The translations under genes and the position numbers were made by a program. A DNA stretch of 64,000 bases, taken from positions 434,001 to 498,000 of the forward strand of contig NZ_JQMJ01000001.1 in assembly GCF_000744655.1 (NCBI RefSeq). The letters are read 5' to 3'. The notes under the pieces are model-generated. The model searched no databases. It worked only from the letters and a program-made list of their open reading frames with translations, and had not been told where the DNA came from. Shown piece by piece: positions 16,316 through 24,364 of this stretch (position 1 is the first letter of the stretch; every line of letters starts with the position of its first letter). The stretch comes from Streptacidiphilus rugosus AM-16. GTDB taxonomy: Bacteria > Actinomycetota > Actinomycetes > Streptomycetales > Streptomycetaceae.

Positions 16316-17218
16316 GAGCCTTTTCCAACCTCATGTTGACGTGTTGAGGTGCAGGGCGAGGACGGCTTTGACGATGTTGGTGATGCGGCTGGGGCTGCAG
16401 CGGAGCTTGCGCAGGAGCCGCCAGCCCTTGAGTGTGGCCATGGCCTGCTCGCCTACCGCGCGGATCTTCGCGTGGGAGAGGTTGACGGCCTTCTGGCCGG
16501 CGGAGAGCTTGGCCCAGCGGCCTCGGTAGGGGACGCGGACCGTGCCGCGGGCGCCCTGGTAGCCCTTGTCGGCCCAGCAGCGGACGCCGGCGGCGGTGAG
16601 GGCGTCGATGATGCCGTGGGTGCGGGCGGCCTTGATGTCGTGGACCGCGCCGGGCAGGGCGGGAGAGGCCCACAGCAGGCGTCCGAACGGATCGGTGAGT
16701 ACCTGCACGTTCATGCCGTGCTTCTTGTGCTTGCCCGAGTAGTAGGGGCGGTCGGCGGCGACGCGGTCGATGGGCAGCAAGGGTGCCGTCCAGGATGACG
16801 AACGCCTTGCTGGTGGCCGCCTGAACGGCCTGCTGGAGGGTCGGGGCCAGGGCGGCGAGGACGTCGACGGCTTCGCGGACATAGCGGTAAGCGGTGGCCA
16901 CCCCGATGCCGAAAGCGGCGGCCAGGCGCTGGTAGGTGTCGCCGCAGCGGAGGTGCGCGAGGGCGAGCAGGGCCTGTCGGCCCGTCGACAGTCGTCGCCA
17001 TCGCGTCTTCAGCTGCTTCCGCCGCTCGGCCAGGTGGCGGGACAGGAGCCGCAGGGCCGAACTGGACAGGTCGATCGCGGACCGGTAGACAAGCACGACG
17101 AAGCTCCTGGTCGACAACGGGTGATCTTGGTCGTGAACCCGTCTACCAGGAGCTTCGCCACTTCGTACAGCCCTGCATGCCCAACCCGCGGCCAGCACGG
17201 TCAGGTTGGAAAGGGCTC
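16316..17218. mobile_element. IS5-family-like insertion sequence (903 bp)
   Basis: The ends are GAGCCTTTTCCAACCT at 16316 and its near-perfect complement AGGTTGGAAAGGGCTC at 17203-17218 (one mismatch). ACT flanks both ends, consistent with a 3-bp duplication. A second inverted repeat, CGAAGCTCCTGGT at 17099 and ACCAGGAGCTTCG at 17145, sits just upstream of the transposase start. Confidence 0.82.
16331..17096 (-). pseudogene. IS5-family-like transposase, frameshifted
   Basis: GTG 17096, preceded by AGGAG, opens an N-terminal helix-turn-helix region (TYQRLAAAFGIGVATAYRYV) followed by KAFVILDGTL with the first catalytic Asp. The frame then shifts: DRPYYSGKHKKHGMNVQVL, HDIKAARTHGI and CWADKGYQGARGTVR (second Asp), through to a stop at 16331, lie in another frame. 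The site reads CACCCTTGCTGCCC where one T fewer restores the protein. Some IS5 subgroups use programmed frameshifting, but no slippery heptamer is obvious here, so decay is more likely. Confidence 0.78.
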
Positions 17219-17662
17219 ACTGAGTGGTGTGCATCGTGAAGTGGCAGGTCACGGGCCTGGTGTGATTACGTGCCCCGGGGCTGACACTGGTCGCGGGCGG
17301 CAGTCTTCCGTGTTCCGCGAGCTGGAAGCGGCGTGGTCGAAGCTCGGCCGCACGGTGCCCGGTCGCCCGGATCCTAAGTGGGACCACCTGGTCGGTGGCT
17401 CGGGGAAACGCCGTCGGCGGCTGCTCTCCGTGCCGCGGCCGGCCGCGGGTTGAGCCCTGGCGCAGCTGGTCCCGGCCCGAGGGCGGCGGGCGGAGTGGGA
17501 ACGCGCACCGGCGACACGCCGTTGCGCGCCGCGCGCAAGGCTGGCCGCTGCGCGCCCGTTCCGCTGCCCGAAGACGCATGTTCCTCCTCTTGGCCATGAC
17601 GCAATCTGCGTATGCCAGTCAGCTCGGTCGTCACCGGCTGGGCATCATCGAGGAGCAGTCCT
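17219..17662. other. Intergenic region upstream of the ATP-grasp gene
   Basis: A 444-bp region. A plus-strand frame ending at 17453 reads VFRELEAAWSKLGRTVPG and continues Arg-rich; it could be the tail of a gene cut by the IS, but I do not recognise it. A short frame at 17578 (MFLLLAMTQSAYASQ) overlaps the start of the next gene and is not convincing as a gene. Confidence 0.3.
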
Positions 17663-18646
17663 GTGAGCAGTCCAGCCGTCGCCTTTGCGCGCCAGGTTTT
17701 CTCTCCCGCGGAGTCCGCGGCCACCAGGGTCGAGCCCAGGGCCGCAGAGGTGTGGCTCCTCCTCGGGGCCGATCTTGATCAAGACTTCGTCTCCGAGCAG
17801 CTCGGCGCAGCGTTCCAAGGGGCTTTTGGCGCCCGCTGTGCCGTGGTCAGAACCGGTGACCTGCTGCCCGGCGTGCACGACGGGAGGCTCACCCTGCACG
17901 ACCTTCAGTGGCGGCCCGTGCCCGTACCGCGTGTCGTCTACGCAAGGTTGTCCACGCCCCGATTGTCCACCGACCGTGAGGTGACCCTGTTGCGGCAGTT
18001 GCAGACAATGGGCGCCACACTCCTCAATCCGATCGACGCCGTGCTGTCCTGTGTGAACAAGTTCTGGCATCTGCAACAGCTCGCCACGGCAGGGATCCCA
18101 GTGCCCGACACGTATACGTACACGGTCGGCGGCCTTGCTCAGGCGGTCACCGCGGGACTCCCGGAACCCTGCGTGGTCAAGCCCATCCGTGGCCACCGCG
18201 GCCGCGGCGTCTTCCTGGCCCCGGATGTCGCGTCACTGCGCGAGCTGTGCGACACCGACGTGGGCCCCCACATCTTCCAGGACTACGTCGCGCATTCCCA
18301 TGGCCGTGACCTGCGGGTAGTGGTTGTCGACGGGACCGCGGTCGCAGCCCAGGTCCGCACCAGCGCCGACGGAAGCTTGACGTCCAACATCTCCCGCGGA
18401 GGAACTTCTTCCCTGTGCACGGGAACATATCCCCTGGGTGAAGAGCTCGCTGTCCGAGCGGCCGAGGCCCTCGGGCTGACTGTCGCCGGAGTCGATCTGC
18501 TCTTCCAGGCCGACGGAACGTTCACTGTCTGCGAGGTCAATGCCAATGTCGCGTGGCGGTCTCACATGCCCTCCGTCGCCCCTGCCATCGTTGAGGCCTG
18601 CGCCAAACGGCTCACCGTGGAGCTTCCCGCAGTCCAACGTCATTGA
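17663..18646 (+). CDS. RimK-like ATP-grasp ligase
   Basis: A 327-residue protein. A variable N-terminal part (AEVWLLLGADLDQDFVSEQL) precedes an ATP-grasp core: NPIDAVLSCVNKFWHLQQLA, PCVVKPIRGHRGRGVFLA (ATP-binding lysine and Gly-rich loop), IFQDYVAHSHGRDLRVVVVD, and the Mg-binding CEVNANVAWRSH near the end. RimK-type enzymes form amide bonds between a carboxylate and an amine, for example adding Glu to a protein or peptide tail. It is a stand-alone gene. GTG 17663 is chosen because GAGGAG lies seven bases upstream; the frame is open further upstream. The partner substrate is unknown. Confidence 0.8.
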   Translation: MSSPAVAFARQVFSPAESAATRVEPRAAEVWLLLGADLDQDFVSEQLGAAFQGAFGARCAVVRTGDLLPGVHDGRLTLHDLQWRPVPVPRVVYARLSTPRLSTDREVTLLRQLQTMGATLLNPIDAVLSCVNKFWHLQQLATAGIPVPDTYTYTVGGLAQAVTAGLPEPCVVKPIRGHRGRGVFLAPDVASLRELCDTDVGPHIFQDYVAHSHGRDLRVVVVDGTAVAAQVRTSADGSLTSNISRGGTSSLCTGTYPLGEELAVRAAEALGLTVAGVDLLFQADGTFTVCEVNANVAWRSHMPSVAPAIVEACAKRLTVELPAVQRH

Positions 18647-18766
18647 CTACCCCTGACCACGAGGCCGGTTCTCCGTTCGGGGTCTCGGGTACGTACATGA
18701 CTGCGCGTCATACCCGGTGGAGCAATTACACCTCAATACGCCCGACTCCCTTCTCACCCAGATGCT

Positions 18767-18778
18767 TGACAGTTGTCA
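18767..18778. promoter_or_regulatory. Short perfect dyad TGACAGTTGTCA
   Basis: A 12-bp palindrome overlapping a TTGACA hexamer, about 70 bp before the HTH gene. It could be a promoter -35 region with an operator, but no clear -10 is visible. Confidence 0.3.
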
Positions 18779-18847
18779 GGTCTGGTTCACCATCGAAGAG
18801 CCCTGCACGCGGGATGCAGGCGCCCAGCCGCACAGGAGGCCGAAACG

Positions 18848-19567
18848 ATGGTGGGATTGAACCCGTACAACGCCAGGGTCAGCAGTGCCTGGCTCTACTG
18901 GCGTCACGCGCTCGGCTCCTGCCGTGTCGGCAGGAGCGCGTGCCAGGCGCAGGGCACGGTGGCACCGCCGCAAACGGCAGGAACACGTCCGCTGTCCCTG
19001 CGGGAGCCCGCCAAGGCAGAGCGGGAACTGGGATTGGCGCTGTACCGCTTACGCGTGGAGAGAGGCCTGTCCCTCAGAGCATTGGCGAAAATGCTGGGCT
19101 ACAGCGCCCACAGCGTTTTCGCCGACGTGGAGAGGGCGAAACGACTTCCCACCGAGTCCATGGTCCAGTCCTACGAGAAGTGCTTCAACGTGGAGCCGAA
19201 CTCCCTGATGGCGCTACGCCGGGAGGCACTGCGCGAACGGGCGGCGCTGCTCACCGATCGCTTTGCTGTGCGTTCGTCCGGGTCCCTGCCCCCTTCTGCT
19301 GCGGGCTCTGCCGAGCAGCCGACGATGCTTCTGGGCCGGCTGTGCGCTGCGAGTCACCGGCACGTCGGGCGCTTTGCCCGCCTTGCCGGGCGCATGGCGG
19401 GCGCCGTGCTGCGGTGGGCGCGGGGCCGGGCGGCGCGTCCGTCTGGGCGACGGCGCGCGCCCGGCGGGACGGGGACGGAACCCGGCGGCGTCGCTGACGA
19501 CCCGACCCGCGATCGTCGAGTGACTCCGTTCGGGAGGTGGCAGTGGCCGCACGTGTTCTTCGAATGA
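18848..19567 (+). CDS. Helix-turn-helix (XRE-like) DNA-binding protein
   Basis: A 239-residue protein with an XRE-type HTH at about residues 58-115: GLALYRLRVERGLSLRALAK then MLGYSAHSVFADVERAKRLP. The C-terminal third is Arg/Ala/Gly-rich and looks disordered or basic, without a ligand-binding domain. ATG 18848 follows AGGAGGCCGAAACG. It lies 201 bp after the ATP-grasp gene and may or may not be co-transcribed with it. The target is unknown. Confidence 0.7.
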   Translation: MVGLNPYNARVSSAWLYWRHALGSCRVGRSACQAQGTVAPPQTAGTRPLSLREPAKAERELGLALYRLRVERGLSLRALAKMLGYSAHSVFADVERAKRLPTESMVQSYEKCFNVEPNSLMALRREALRERAALLTDRFAVRSSGSLPPSAAGSAEQPTMLLGRLCAASHRHVGRFARLAGRMAGAVLRWARGRAARPSGRRRAPGGTGTEPGGVADDPTRDRRVTPFGRWQWPHVFFE

Positions 19568-19615
19568 CCACGAGCCTGTGCGGCCTGGTCCCGTCCTGCC
19601 TTCTGCGGATTCACT

Positions 19616-20160
19616 TGCCACCATCCCTGATCTTGCAGGGGTATCCCCGGCTTCAACCGGGAGGAAATGCATCCTTGGCCCGGAGCCGCGCAGCGGCGGA
19701 GGACACTGTGTTGTCAGTGGCGTGTCCTAGCGTGATCACATCACGCGCGAGGGGGGTGGGCCGGATGATCCGTGCGTACAAGTTCCTCTTGCGGCCCACC
19801 GTGGGCCGGCAGCAGGCCGTCGGCGAGATGCTGCGTGATCACTGCTCGCTCTACAACGGCGCGTTGCAGGAGCGCCGCGACGCCTACCGGCATGTCTCCA
19901 AGACGAGCATCAAGTACGGTGACCAGTCCGGGCAGCTCAATGAGATCCGGGTGTTCGACCCGGAGCTTCAGGGCCGCTGCGACGGCGGACTTCGTAAGCA
20001 GAACTCCACGTCCGTTGACACCGCTGGTCGTTCTCGTCCCAGCAGGCGACGCTGCGGCGTCTGGACAAGGCGTTCGCGGCGTTCTTCCGCCGCGTCAACG
20101 CTGGCGAGACGCCCGGCTGCCCGCGGTTCCGGGGTGTGGCCTGGTTCGACACGGTCGACA
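19616..20160 (+). mobile_element. Truncated TnpB-type (IS605-like) element, left end and 5' tnpB
   Basis: The left end is recognisable from GATCTTGCAGGGGTATCCCC, also seen in altered form at 60290 and, inverted, in the miniature elements at 3.4 and 4.0 kb. The tnpB start follows. The element ends abruptly at about 20160, where sequence switches to the 5' end of an IS701 element in the opposite direction. Confidence 0.7.
19765..20160 (+). pseudogene. tnpB 5' fragment
   Basis: ATG 19765 opens MIRAYKFLLRPTVGRQQAVG and continues LYNGALQERRDAYRHVSKTS, the N-terminal domain of TnpB (RNA-guided nuclease of IS200/IS605 and IS607 elements). After LQGRC a 47-bp insertion (19982-20028) flanked by CCGCT breaks the frame; beyond it the sequence again matches tnpB at 62.46-62.64 kb. 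The gene stops at about 20160 before any RuvC catalytic residue, so it is non-functional. Confidence 0.82.
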
Positions 20161-20364
20161 GCAGCCCCGCGAGATACTCGCGGAACCCGCGCCGCTGTGC
20201 CAACGTGGAGAAGAGGTCATCGAAGCGAGCGGCGTAGGCTTCCAGCGGGCCCGGAGCGGGCGGGACACGGCACACGACGGGTCATCACGGCTCCCCCGGC
20301 AGCGAAGCGACGTTCCTCTGTTACCGGCCTACTGCGGGCCTGACCCGCCGTCAACAAACCACCG
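20158..20364 (-). pseudogene. IS701-family element, left end and transposase N-terminus
   Basis: Reading leftward from CTAG at 20365-20368, the terminal sequence CGGTGGTTTGTTGACG is shared with the end at 44780-44795. It leads to the frame PGPLEAYAARFDDLFSTLAQ then RRGFREYLAGLL, the N-terminus of an IS701 transposase, which stops at the tnpB junction. CTAG fits the YTAR target of this family. The TAG stop of the neighbouring TPR gene lies inside that CTAG, so the insertion left that gene intact. Confidence 0.72.
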
Positions 20365-22545
20365 CTAGCGTGCCGTGGATTCGGCCTGGCAGAGCGCGCG
20401 TGCGTTCAGGATGTCGGGATCGTCGGGAAGCAGCCGGGCGGCGATGTCGAGCTCGGCCAGCGCGGCGTCCCAACGGCCGGCGTTCTGTAGCGCGAACGCG
20501 TGGTTGTAGCGCACCTCCGGGTCGTCGGGGGCCAGCTCGACCGCGTGGCGCAGGTCGGTGATGGCGGACGCCACGTCGCCCAGCCCGTGGGCGGCCGCCG
20601 CCCGCCCGCACAGCGCCGCGACCAGATCAGGGTCGACCGCCAGGGCGCGGGTGTAGACGTCCCGCGCTGCCGCGTCCTCACCGCGCACCGCGTGGACGCC
20701 GCCGAGGATGGCCAGCAGGTGGGGGTTCCCCGGCTCTCGCCGCAGGCCTGCCAACGCGTCGCGTTCGGCACCGTCGGTGTCGTCCCGGTCCAGGAGGATT
20801 CCGGCCCGGTTGACGTAGGCGTCGACGAAGGCGGGGTCGAGTTCGAGGACGTGGCTGAAGTCGGACAGGGCTCCTTCGATGTCGCCTGCCTGGTTCTTGA
20901 CGTCACCGCGGTTGTAGTACACCTCCGGGAAGGGAGGCCCGAGGCGTAACGCCGTCTCGTAGGAGTCCATCGCTTCCTGCTCGCGGCCCATGCGGCGCAG
21001 CAGGTTTCCGAGGTCGAAATGGTATTCGGGGTAGTGCGGGTCGACGGCGATCACGGCGCGGTACTCCGCGAGTGCTTCCTCAAGTCGGCCGAGCCCCGTC
21101 AGGACCTGCGCCCTGTTGTAGCGCAGCACGGAGCGGTGCAGGTGGTGCTCGTCGGGGCCGAGGGCGCGGTCGAGTTCGGCGAGGCCTGTGGTGACCAGGT
21201 CCAGTGCGGCGTGGGGGCGGCCGCGGTGTGCTTCGATGAGGGCGAGGCCGTTGTCGTGGAAAACGGTGTTGAAGGCGCGCAGCCTGGGGTCCGGAAGCAG
21301 GGAGGCCATGGCGATCGCCTCGTTGATCCAGGCCAGGGCGCGTTGGTGGTCGCGGCGGCTCGGTTCGCGGTGCCGGGTGTAGAGCATCGCGGTCGCGTAG
21401 GCCATCTGAATGTGGATCATGGGCCTGGTGGTGTGCGCGCGGGTCTCGTCGCAGATTGCTTCGGCTTCCTGGGCCCGCCCGAGGGCGGACAGCGAGGTGG
21501 GCATCTTGCTCGTGAACAGCCACCACACGTCCGGGTGTTCGTTCCAGTCGGCGAGGGCGCGGCCCCGCACGCAGAAGTCGACGGTCGCGTCGTAGAAGCC
21601 GAGCAGCATGCAGGTGTCCATGGCGTGAGCCAGGGCTTGCACACCTGTGGTGAGCGGGTCGCTGCCGTGCTCGCGGTGGTAGGGGATCGCGCCGAGTAGC
21701 AGTGACGGCTCGTCGAGTGCTGCCAGTTCGTCGGCCCGCCGGTCGTGCAGAACCCGCCGCTCCACTGATCCGAGTTGCTGGTACGCGGACTGTGCGCGGG
21801 GCGAGTCGTCGGTTCCGTCCGCGGCTACGTAGCGTGCGGCCCAGTCCTGCAACGCCTGTCCGTCCTGGTCGAAGCTGGCGGCGCGGTCCTGCCCGCTCGG
21901 CTGCGGGGGCGCCATGACGTGTGCGCAACGGTGCAGCTGGGCGCAGAGGTCCTCGCCCTCAGGGGTGTCCGGCTCAATCAGCGGGTCGGGAGCAGGCGGG
22001 GTGAGCAGAGCCTCCGTACCCAGTACCACCAAGGTCAACAGTGCGGGATCCATGCGGCGCAGCAGGACGGCCAGGAACTCGGTGTCGGTGGGATCGGCGT
22101 GGTCCATGTCGTCCACGATCAGCGAACGGCCCTCGATCCCGTCGGCGACCAGTAGGTCGTTCAGGAACTCCATCAGTCCGTGTGCGATCCGTAAGGTCCG
22201 CCACCTGGAGTAGAACCGGGTGCGTTCCTCGGGTACGGCCAGTGAGGTCAGCGTCTCCAGCGTGGCGGGCACCTGGGCGCGGAGCTCCGGCGCGACGGTG
22301 AGGATCTCGACCTCGTGCGCGGCCACCAGAGCCGGGTGACGGATCAAGGCGCCCGGCACCAGGGCCCGCAGCACGGTGCCCGCGACGGTGTAGGGCCCGC
22401 GCAGGCGTCGGTGCGCGGAGACCGGCGGGATCAGGGCAGCGGGCAGCGTCAGCGAGGTCCTGCAGGCCTCGCGGTCGGCTCGCCGCGCACCCAGCAGGAC
22501 CAGGTGTCGGTCGGCGTCCAGCGGCACGTGCCGGATGGCGGACAT
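20365..22545 (-). CDS. Large TPR protein with degenerate ATPase-like N-terminus (RiPP-like operon)
   Basis: A 726-residue protein. Residues ~1-250 resemble the ATPase region of LAL-type regulators: a Walker-B-like SLIVDDMDHADPTDTEFLAV is present, but I see no Walker A GxxxxGK[ST], so ATP hydrolysis is doubtful. From about residue 290 to the end are TPR-like helices, clearest in the last 250 residues (EALAEYRAVIAVDPHYPEYH, NRGDVKNQAGDIEGALSDF, YTRALAVDPDLVAALCGRAA). There is no C-terminal HTH. ATG 22545 follows GGAGGAG and lies 14 bp after the metalloprotease stop, so the two genes are almost certainly co-expressed. A scaffold or sensor role is inference. Confidence 0.75.
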   Translation of the reverse strand: MSAIRHVPLDADRHLVLLGARRADREACRTSLTLPAALIPPVSAHRRLRGPYTVAGTVLRALVPGALIRHPALVAAHEVEILTVAPELRAQVPATLETLTSLAVPEERTRFYSRWRTLRIAHGLMEFLNDLLVADGIEGRSLIVDDMDHADPTDTEFLAVLLRRMDPALLTLVVLGTEALLTPPAPDPLIEPDTPEGEDLCAQLHRCAHVMAPPQPSGQDRAASFDQDGQALQDWAARYVAADGTDDSPRAQSAYQQLGSVERRVLHDRRADELAALDEPSLLLGAIPYHREHGSDPLTTGVQALAHAMDTCMLLGFYDATVDFCVRGRALADWNEHPDVWWLFTSKMPTSLSALGRAQEAEAICDETRAHTTRPMIHIQMAYATAMLYTRHREPSRRDHQRALAWINEAIAMASLLPDPRLRAFNTVFHDNGLALIEAHRGRPHAALDLVTTGLAELDRALGPDEHHLHRSVLRYNRAQVLTGLGRLEEALAEYRAVIAVDPHYPEYHFDLGNLLRRMGREQEAMDSYETALRLGPPFPEVYYNRGDVKNQAGDIEGALSDFSHVLELDPAFVDAYVNRAGILLDRDDTDGAERDALAGLRREPGNPHLLAILGGVHAVRGEDAAARDVYTRALAVDPDLVAALCGRAAAAHGLGDVASAITDLRHAVELAPDDPEVRYNHAFALQNAGRWDAALAELDIAARLLPDDPDILNARALCQAESTAR

Positions 22546-22559
22546 GATCTCCTCCAGCG

Positions 22560-23819
22560 TCAGGATGGGGATGAAGCGGCGCCGGCGGCGCCGGCAACCC
22601 GCTGGGTGCGTCGCTCACGCAGGTAGAGGCCGAAGGCGACAGCGATCTCCCCGACACTCAACAGCAGGACCAGCGCGCTGTCGGCGATCCCCGCGGTGCC
22701 GACGGACCCGTGGCCGGCCAGCCGGTCCAACACCGTCGCGAACACCTTGAACGCCGTGGGGACCAGGCCGAACCCCAACGTGGCCAGCAGAAAGCCGTAT
22801 CCGGCCACGATCAGGAGTGAGTACCAGCGTGCGACCGACCGGTCCCGCGGATGCCAGCGTTCCGGGTCGAAGCGGTGCGGCCGCCCCAGTAGCGCATGCC
22901 AGCGATTGGACAGTAACTGCTTGGCCGTGGTCTGCAGGTCGACGCAGCCCAGCACCGTGACCACCAGGAAGTACGCGTCGGTCTGCAAGAAGAACCAGCA
23001 TTGCCACAGCAGCCGCAGCACTGTCAGATACGCCATGGCCAGGGCGACGCTGCCGACAAGAGGTAACGAGCCGTCGCTGCGGTAGGTGCCGGCTGCCACC
23101 AAGGTGAGCGCCGCGAGGACGCCGATATCGGTGAGGATCCCGGCCAGAATCGGCAGGAACCGCTTTCGGCGCGGAACCCCCACCAGCCCGTCCAATGTCG
23201 TCAGGAAGACCACGTAGTGCAGGCGGCGTCCGATCGACAGCCGCGAATTCAGGCCTAGCCGGCGCCCCGCCAGCGCGTGCGCGGCCTCATGGAGGAGGAC
23301 CAGCGGCATCTGGGCGAGGAACATCGACACCATCAGTACCGACATGTAGTGGGTGAAGAACAGGTGACGGTAGCTCGGCACGAGAGCGGGGGTGCGTATC
23401 GTAGCGCCCACCCAGGCGGTGATCAGCGCGAGGTATGCGGCTGCGCCAACCGGCGAGAACACGGCCCGGCCCAGGCGTTTCCAGCGCACCGGGACACTCT
23501 GCGCCGTATCAGCCTCGTCCGGACCCCGTAGGAAGCCCAGTTCGCCGAGGTCCGCGACGAAATCCGCGATGTCGACTGGCTGCCCGTACGCCTCCAGGTA
23601 CCACTGGGCGGCCTGCGCACAGGTGCGGCCCTCGACGAGCCGGTGCAGCAGCGCAGCACCGTCGGCGGGCAGCACGACGTAAGTGTCCTGGTCGGGACGC
23701 CCGACGGTCACCTCGTCACCTTCGGGCAGGAAGGTCAGTCGGTGGAAGGCGAGCTGCTGCTCGGGTACCGCCGGTCCTGACGACTCGGCGGGCTCCATTG
23801 CCGCGGGCCGGTCTGGCAT
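22560..23819 (-). CDS. PqqD-like domain fused to M50-type membrane metalloprotease
   Basis: A 419-residue protein. Residues ~25-110 (FLPEGDEVTVGRPDQDTYVV, ADFVADLGELGFL) match the PqqD/RRE fold that binds leader peptides in RiPP pathways. Residues ~120-400 are a polytopic membrane domain with the zinc motif in VLLHEAAHALAGRRLG (HExxH) and a later polar QTDAYFLVV that could give the third ligand. Such fusions are described as putative peptide zinc metalloproteases. ATG 23819 follows GGAGGCACG. It lies 102 bp after a 29-residue peptide gene, so a role in processing or exporting that peptide is likely. Confidence 0.82.
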   Translation of the reverse strand: MPDRPAAMEPAESSGPAVPEQQLAFHRLTFLPEGDEVTVGRPDQDTYVVLPADGAALLHRLVEGRTCAQAAQWYLEAYGQPVDIADFVADLGELGFLRGPDEADTAQSVPVRWKRLGRAVFSPVGAAAYLALITAWVGATIRTPALVPSYRHLFFTHYMSVLMVSMFLAQMPLVLLHEAAHALAGRRLGLNSRLSIGRRLHYVVFLTTLDGLVGVPRRKRFLPILAGILTDIGVLAALTLVAAGTYRSDGSLPLVGSVALAMAYLTVLRLLWQCWFFLQTDAYFLVVTVLGCVDLQTTAKQLLSNRWHALLGRPHRFDPERWHPRDRSVARWYSLLIVAGYGFLLATLGFGLVPTAFKVFATVLDRLAGHGSVGTAGIADSALVLLLSVGEIAVAFGLYLRERRTQRVAGAAGAASSPS

Positions 23820-23921
23820 CGTGCCTCCGCGCAGAAGACGAACGGGTCTGCCGGCCGGTCGCCGGCGGGGGGCTCGGCACGGATCTTCGGATGCCGAACC
23901 CGCCGCCGGCTCGGTCGGCTA

Positions 23922-24011
23922 TCAGGCAGGACAGCCGCAGCCGCCGTACAGCGCGCTGGCCGAGCTCGTCAGACGCACGGAGCCGGTCTTCCGGATCGTG
24001 ATCTTCTTCAT
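23922..24011 (-). CDS. Candidate RiPP precursor peptide (29 aa)
   Basis: A short gene with a perfect ribosome binding site (GGAGGT, seven bases before ATG). The peptide begins MKKITIRKTGSVRLTSSASA and ends LYGGCGCPA. A beta-strand-like basic leader followed by a short Gly/Cys C-terminus is the usual design of precursors recognised by PqqD-like domains, and the next gene carries such a domain. The probable core is around YGGCGCPA, with two cysteines available for modification or disulfide formation. I do not recognise the family. The small size, strong RBS and context argue for a real gene. Confidence 0.7.
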   Translation of the reverse strand: MKKITIRKTGSVRLTSSASALYGGCGCPA

Positions 24012-24364
24012 CTGGTCCACCTCCCTCACTGGAAAATCGCAGCGGTCCGCCCCGGGGCATGGACGCAAGGACCAGGCACGGGACGGAATCTGGCGGTGAA
24101 GCCAAGTTGTAGCAGCCGCACTGGGCGGACGTCGTGATCCAGAACAGAGCGAGAACAAGCACCGGACGAACGCAGAACCCGGGGAGACCTCCGGTCCTGC
24201 ACCGCTCCAAGACCGCCCGCCACTCCCGTCTCGGACAGCACGGTGCCATCGCCTACGAGAACGCGCTCCAACACAACGTCAACTACGCTGACACAGGCTT
24301 CACAACCCGTGTCCGGCATCCCGCGGTCAAGGCCCCTGCGGTGAGCCCGCATCCTGGGTAGCCG
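24012..24364. other. Leader region before the peptide gene
   Basis: A 353-bp stretch between the papain-like gene and the peptide gene. Frames on both strands have no recognisable domain. A separate promoter for the peptide gene could be here, allowing high precursor expression, but I see no clear consensus. Confidence 0.35.

Noticed and set aside
17578..17780. Short frame MFLLLAMTQSAYASQ before and overlapping the ATP-grasp gene, as a possible modified-peptide precursor
   Set aside because: It overlaps the chosen ATP-grasp start and continues Arg-rich into it; there is no graspetide-type core repeat and no good ribosome binding site.
24026..24352. 108-codon minus-strand frame just upstream of the 29-residue peptide gene
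   Set aside because: No ribosome binding site, Arg/Val-rich composition and no domain; it is more likely leader sequence.
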